NCBI GenBank assembly: GCA_044870295.1
Contig: JBIOYQ010000184.1
Span: forward strand, 1 to 6,974
Origin: AC-52 sp044870295
GTDB lineage: Bacteria; Actinomycetota; UBA4738
Reading direction: 5' to 3'
Length of the DNA: 6,974 nucleotides
Shown here: positions 4,652 through 6,974 of the stretch, piece after piece
Layout: each line of letters starts with the position of its first letter
Numbering within the stretch: the first letter of the stretch is position 1
Notes under the pieces: generated by a model
What the model was told of the DNA's origin: nothing
Databases searched by the model: none
What the model saw: only the letters and a program-made list of their open reading frames with translations
Position numbers and translations under genes: made by a program

Positions 4652-6643
4652 ATGAAGACCCAGACGGTTCCCCCCGCCGCCCCCACGTCGCCACCTCCTC
4701 CCCCTGCCGGGGTGTCGCTCCGGCCGTGGATGGCCTCGGGGGCGCTGCTCTCGGTGGTGGGCGGGATCCTGCTGGTGTTCTTCCTGTCGATCTTCCCGGC
4801 GAAGGGCTACTCCGCGCCGATCGGGTGGGACGCCGCCGAGTACCTGTGGCGAACCCGGCTGGCCCAGGACCAGGGGCTCGACGCGACCACCGTGGTGATG
4901 CCCACCGCTGCCAGACCGAAGTCGGGACGGCCCGGGTACGTCGTGGTCGGGGCGGCGCTGTCGTCGCTGATGCGGGCCAACCCGATCCGTGTGGAGATGG
5001 TGATGGGAGCTTCCCTGGCCGTGGTCATCGCGCTGGCGGTCGGGGCGCTGGTGGCCGGGGCGCTGCGTCGCTCGTCCTGGGAGCTGGCCGTGGTGGCGCT
5101 CCTGGTCGGGCTGTCGCCACCGGTGATCCGCCTCATGATGCCCGAGGGATACCTGGACACGATGTTGGCCGCCGCGGTGTTCTCCGTGGCGGCGCTGTCG
5201 GCGGTGCTCGCCGTGGACGACCGCCGAGGTGTCGTCCCCGGTGCGCTCCTCCTCGGGTGTGCCGCCATCCTGCACTGGTCCATCTTCTCGATCATGGCGG
5301 CCACGCTCCTGCTGTTCGGAGCCCTGCTGCTCCCGATGTCGTGGCGCCGGTGGCGGACCCGATCGGATGGCCTGCTCGACACGCCGACGGCGCGTGTCGG
5401 CGAGATCGTGGTGGGTGGCGGGGTCGTGGGCGCCGGGCTGTTGTTCGCCGTGCTGGGCCAGCGACTCCCCACCCCGAGGACGGACGTGTCCGAGTTCGCG
5501 AAGAAGCTCCGCCGGGACCTCCCCAAGTACCACCTCCCGGTCCTTCTGCCCGCCGCGGTTGTGGGCGCCGCCGGCCTGGCCGCCACTGGGGCTGCGCGTT
5601 CCGATCGCGCCGGCCTGGACGCGACGGGAACCGACCCGGCCGCCCGAAGGCGATCGTGGTATCTCCTGGCGCTCCTCCTCTCGTGGGGCGCGGTGGTGCT
5701 GGGCGGCTACGTGGCGCGACAGTTCTTCCATCTGTCGTTGCCGGCCCACCGATTCCTGTCGTTCGGCCTGGCCCTGCCGATCCTGGTCGCCATCGCATTG
5801 CTCTGGCTGGGCATGTTGGCCGCTCGCTGGTGGAGGCCGCTCGGCGCCGTCGTCGTCATCGCCGGGCTGTCCTTGGCAGCGGTGGTCGCGCACGCGCAGT
5901 GGTGGGGGGCCAAGCCGTTCCTCCAGCGGCCGAAGGTCCAGGACGCCGGCCTGGCCGCTGCCTATCTCGACGCCCGGCACGTGCCGGTCGACCGGCCGTT
6001 CGTCCTGATCGTCGGTCCGACCGACTGGACCAACATCGGACTGGTCGGCCACACGGCCCGGGCGGCCCTCCCTCCCGACCGCCTGGCCTCGCTCTACCTC
6101 TATGTGGGGACGCCGCAGGACTACCTGGCACAGCGCCCCATCGACTCCGACGTCTCTCGGAGCTTCTTCCGAGCCATCCAACCGCTGTACGCCCGAAACC
6201 CGATCGCGTTCGAGCTGGCCTCCTTCGATCCGCAGGGGTTCCGCTCGTGGGCGACGCAGCATGCGGACACGCTCGTCGACGACCGCGTGGCCGTCTTGGG
6301 CGGCCCGGCCCAGCCCATGACCCTGCGCTCGGACGCACCGCCGGTGAACCGGTTCCCGTGGTGGGCGATCGGCCTGCTCGCGGTCGGAGCCATCCTGGTC
6401 CTGGCGTTCGCCGGCTTGGGATGGACGTTGTGGGCCTTCCGGCCGTGGCTTCGTCCGGCCGAGCTGTTGGCCGTCGCCCCCGCGGTCGGGATCGCCGCCG
6501 TGGTGGTGGTGGGGACGGTGGTGGATCGCGCGGGCCTGCGTCTGGAAGGCCTTGCCGGCGCCGCCGTTCCGTTCGTGGCGGCCGGCCTCGGCTGGGCGGG
6601 CTGGGTCCTCAGAGGGCGGCGGCGGTCCCCGGAGATGGCCTGA
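4652..6643 (+). CDS. Polytopic GT-C-like membrane protein, probable lipid-linked-sugar glycosyltransferase
   Basis: This 663-residue protein has about 13 predicted membrane helices. A short cytoplasmic Pro-rich tail (residues 7-19) precedes helix 1 (about 27-48). The first outer loop contains GWDAAEYLWRTRLAQDQGL (58-76) with D60 and E63, the place where GT-C enzymes carry their catalytic acidic residue. Further helices lie at about 115-138, 144-162, 168-188, 194-229, 249-268, 295-314, 335-354, 367-390 and 396-414. A soluble segment at about 415-565 follows, containing AYLDARHVPVDRPFVLIVGP and ending in VAVLGGP. The last three helices are at about 570-592, 603-624 and 633-653. GT-C enzymes transfer sugars from polyprenyl-phosphate donors outside the membrane; the GT2 gene just upstream would make such a donor. 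No specific family could be named, so substrate and acceptor are unknown. The ATG has only a weak GAAG nearby, so translation may be coupled to the GT2 gene. Its last 35 bp overlap the convergent gene. Confidence 0.88.
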   Translation: MKTQTVPPAAPTSPPPPPAGVSLRPWMASGALLSVVGGILLVFFLSIFPAKGYSAPIGWDAAEYLWRTRLAQDQGLDATTVVMPTAARPKSGRPGYVVVGAALSSLMRANPIRVEMVMGASLAVVIALAVGALVAGALRRSSWELAVVALLVGLSPPVIRLMMPEGYLDTMLAAAVFSVAALSAVLAVDDRRGVVPGALLLGCAAILHWSIFSIMAATLLLFGALLLPMSWRRWRTRSDGLLDTPTARVGEIVVGGGVVGAGLLFAVLGQRLPTPRTDVSEFAKKLRRDLPKYHLPVLLPAAVVGAAGLAATGAARSDRAGLDATGTDPAARRRSWYLLALLLSWGAVVLGGYVARQFFHLSLPAHRFLSFGLALPILVAIALLWLGMLAARWWRPLGAVVVIAGLSLAAVVAHAQWWGAKPFLQRPKVQDAGLAAAYLDARHVPVDRPFVLIVGPTDWTNIGLVGHTARAALPPDRLASLYLYVGTPQDYLAQRPIDSDVSRSFFRAIQPLYARNPIAFELASFDPQGFRSWATQHADTLVDDRVAVLGGPAQPMTLRSDAPPVNRFPWWAIGLLAVGAILVLAFAGLGWTLWAFRPWLRPAELLAVAPAVGIAAVVVVGTVVDRAGLRLEGLAGAAVPFVAAGLGWAGWVLRGRRRSPEMA

Positions 6644-6974
6644 GCCACCGACGCACCGCGCCGGCCATCCAGCCGAGCACCCCCGCGATGACCAGGGGCA
6701 GAGCGGCGCTCCCGCCGTGCAATGGCAATCGGACCCACGCCCAGAGCAGCGCGCTCAGCATCACGGCGGCCAGCCCGAGGGCCGGAGCCAGCGCGACACG
6801 GACCACGGGGTCGGGCGGGAGGAGCAACCAGGCCCAGCCAGCGCCGGCCGCCGCCAGGAGCGCCGCGATCAGCAGCCCGTAGAGCGCCAGGTGCCAGGCC
6901 CGGGTGTCGGCGATGGGGGTGGGCGGCGGCTCCACGTGCGCGGACGGGATAGGACCCGCCAGGGTGGTCACGCC
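6609..6974 (-). CDS. C-terminal part of a second GT-C-like membrane protein (partial, paralogous tail)
   Basis: The frame is open to the right edge, with 121 residues visible. A GTG lies 3 nt from the edge, but it aligns with Val546 inside the neighbouring GT-C-like protein, so I read it as an internal codon and the gene as 5'-truncated by the window. The visible part has a Pro-rich stretch (VEPPPTP) and three helices at about 27-50, 57-79 and 86-105 (counting the GTG as 1), then a basic tail (VRRWLRPS). Hand alignment to residues 546-654 of the neighbour shows shared V-x-x-L-x-G-P, AG-x-GW, A-x-AP-A-x-G-x-AAV and LGW motifs with matching spacing (39 residues from the first Pro to the first Trp, 38 from the AP Pro to the last Trp). 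If it is a complete gene, it would instead be a 120-residue three-helix protein of unknown function. Its 3' end overlaps the convergent gene by 35 bp. Confidence 0.72.
   Translation of the reverse strand, partial: GVTTLAGPIPSAHVEPPPTPIADTRAWHLALYGLLIAALLAAAGAGWAWLLLPPDPVVRVALAPALGLAAVMLSALLWAWVRLPLHGGSAALPLVIAGVLGWMAGAVRRWLRPSPGTAAAL

Noticed and set aside
4610..6262. Minus-strand open frame of 550 codons opposite the GT-C-like gene
   Set aside because: The translation is hydrophilic low-complexity Arg/Gly/His/Gln sequence with no domain, typical of the antisense of a hydrophobic GC-rich membrane protein gene.
3568..6643. A previously undescribed defence or mobile system
   Set aside because: No nuclease, integrase, transposase, toxin-antitoxin or reverse-transcriptase motif was found in any real frame; the genes fit envelope glycan and surface protein functions.
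4726..6882. Plus-strand open frame of 718 codons in another frame over the GT-C-like gene
   Set aside because: It is an Arg/Gly/Pro-rich shadow that runs through the true stop at 6643 and into the antisense of the convergent gene; the real frame gives well-formed membrane helices.

Overview
The window is uniformly GC-rich, with G/C-rich third codon positions in every real gene. It looks like chromosomal DNA of a high-GC bacterium, most plausibly an (uncultured) actinomycete-like lineage. This rests on codon bias, on the mix of strong Shine-Dalgarno starts with SD-less and apparently leaderless starts, and on the types of membrane glycosyltransferase present. No rRNA, tRNA, insertion sequence, phage gene or CRISPR was seen. 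The organism assignment is an inference and cannot be made finer from the sequence alone.

Layout. The left half reads on the minus strand, in transcription order: a sugar-nucleotide epimerase/dehydratase of the extended SDR family (3504-2560), a secreted seven-bladed FG-GAP beta-propeller protein (2473-806), and a secreted SLH-domain protein that runs off the left edge (735-1). The right half starts from a 63-bp divergent intergenic region and reads on the plus strand: a membrane-anchored GT2 glycosyltransferase with an N-terminal three-helix, DUF2304-like segment (3568-4629), then after 22 bp a 663-residue polytopic GT-C-like membrane protein (4652-6643). At the right edge a minus-strand reading frame (6974-6609) converges on the GT-C-like gene and overlaps its 3' end by 35 bp. 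Its protein aligns without large gaps to the last ~110 residues of that GT-C-like protein, so it is best read as the C-terminal end of a second, paralogous membrane protein whose start lies outside the window.

How the genes may work together (inference). The epimerase would supply a nucleotide sugar. The GT2 enzyme would move a sugar to a polyprenyl-phosphate carrier at the inner face of the membrane. The GT-C-like proteins would use that lipid-linked sugar on the outer face. The two exported proteins (beta-propeller and SLH) belong to the cell surface. The window therefore looks like a cell-envelope or surface-glycan neighbourhood.

The most interesting points are the convergent paralogous GT-C tails, the fusion of a DUF2304-like membrane segment to a GT2 domain, the mid-motif start and end of the propeller with two DNA subfamilies of repeat, and the compact divergent promoter with a probable leaderless GT2 transcript. 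I found no convincing sign of a wholly new defence or mobile system.
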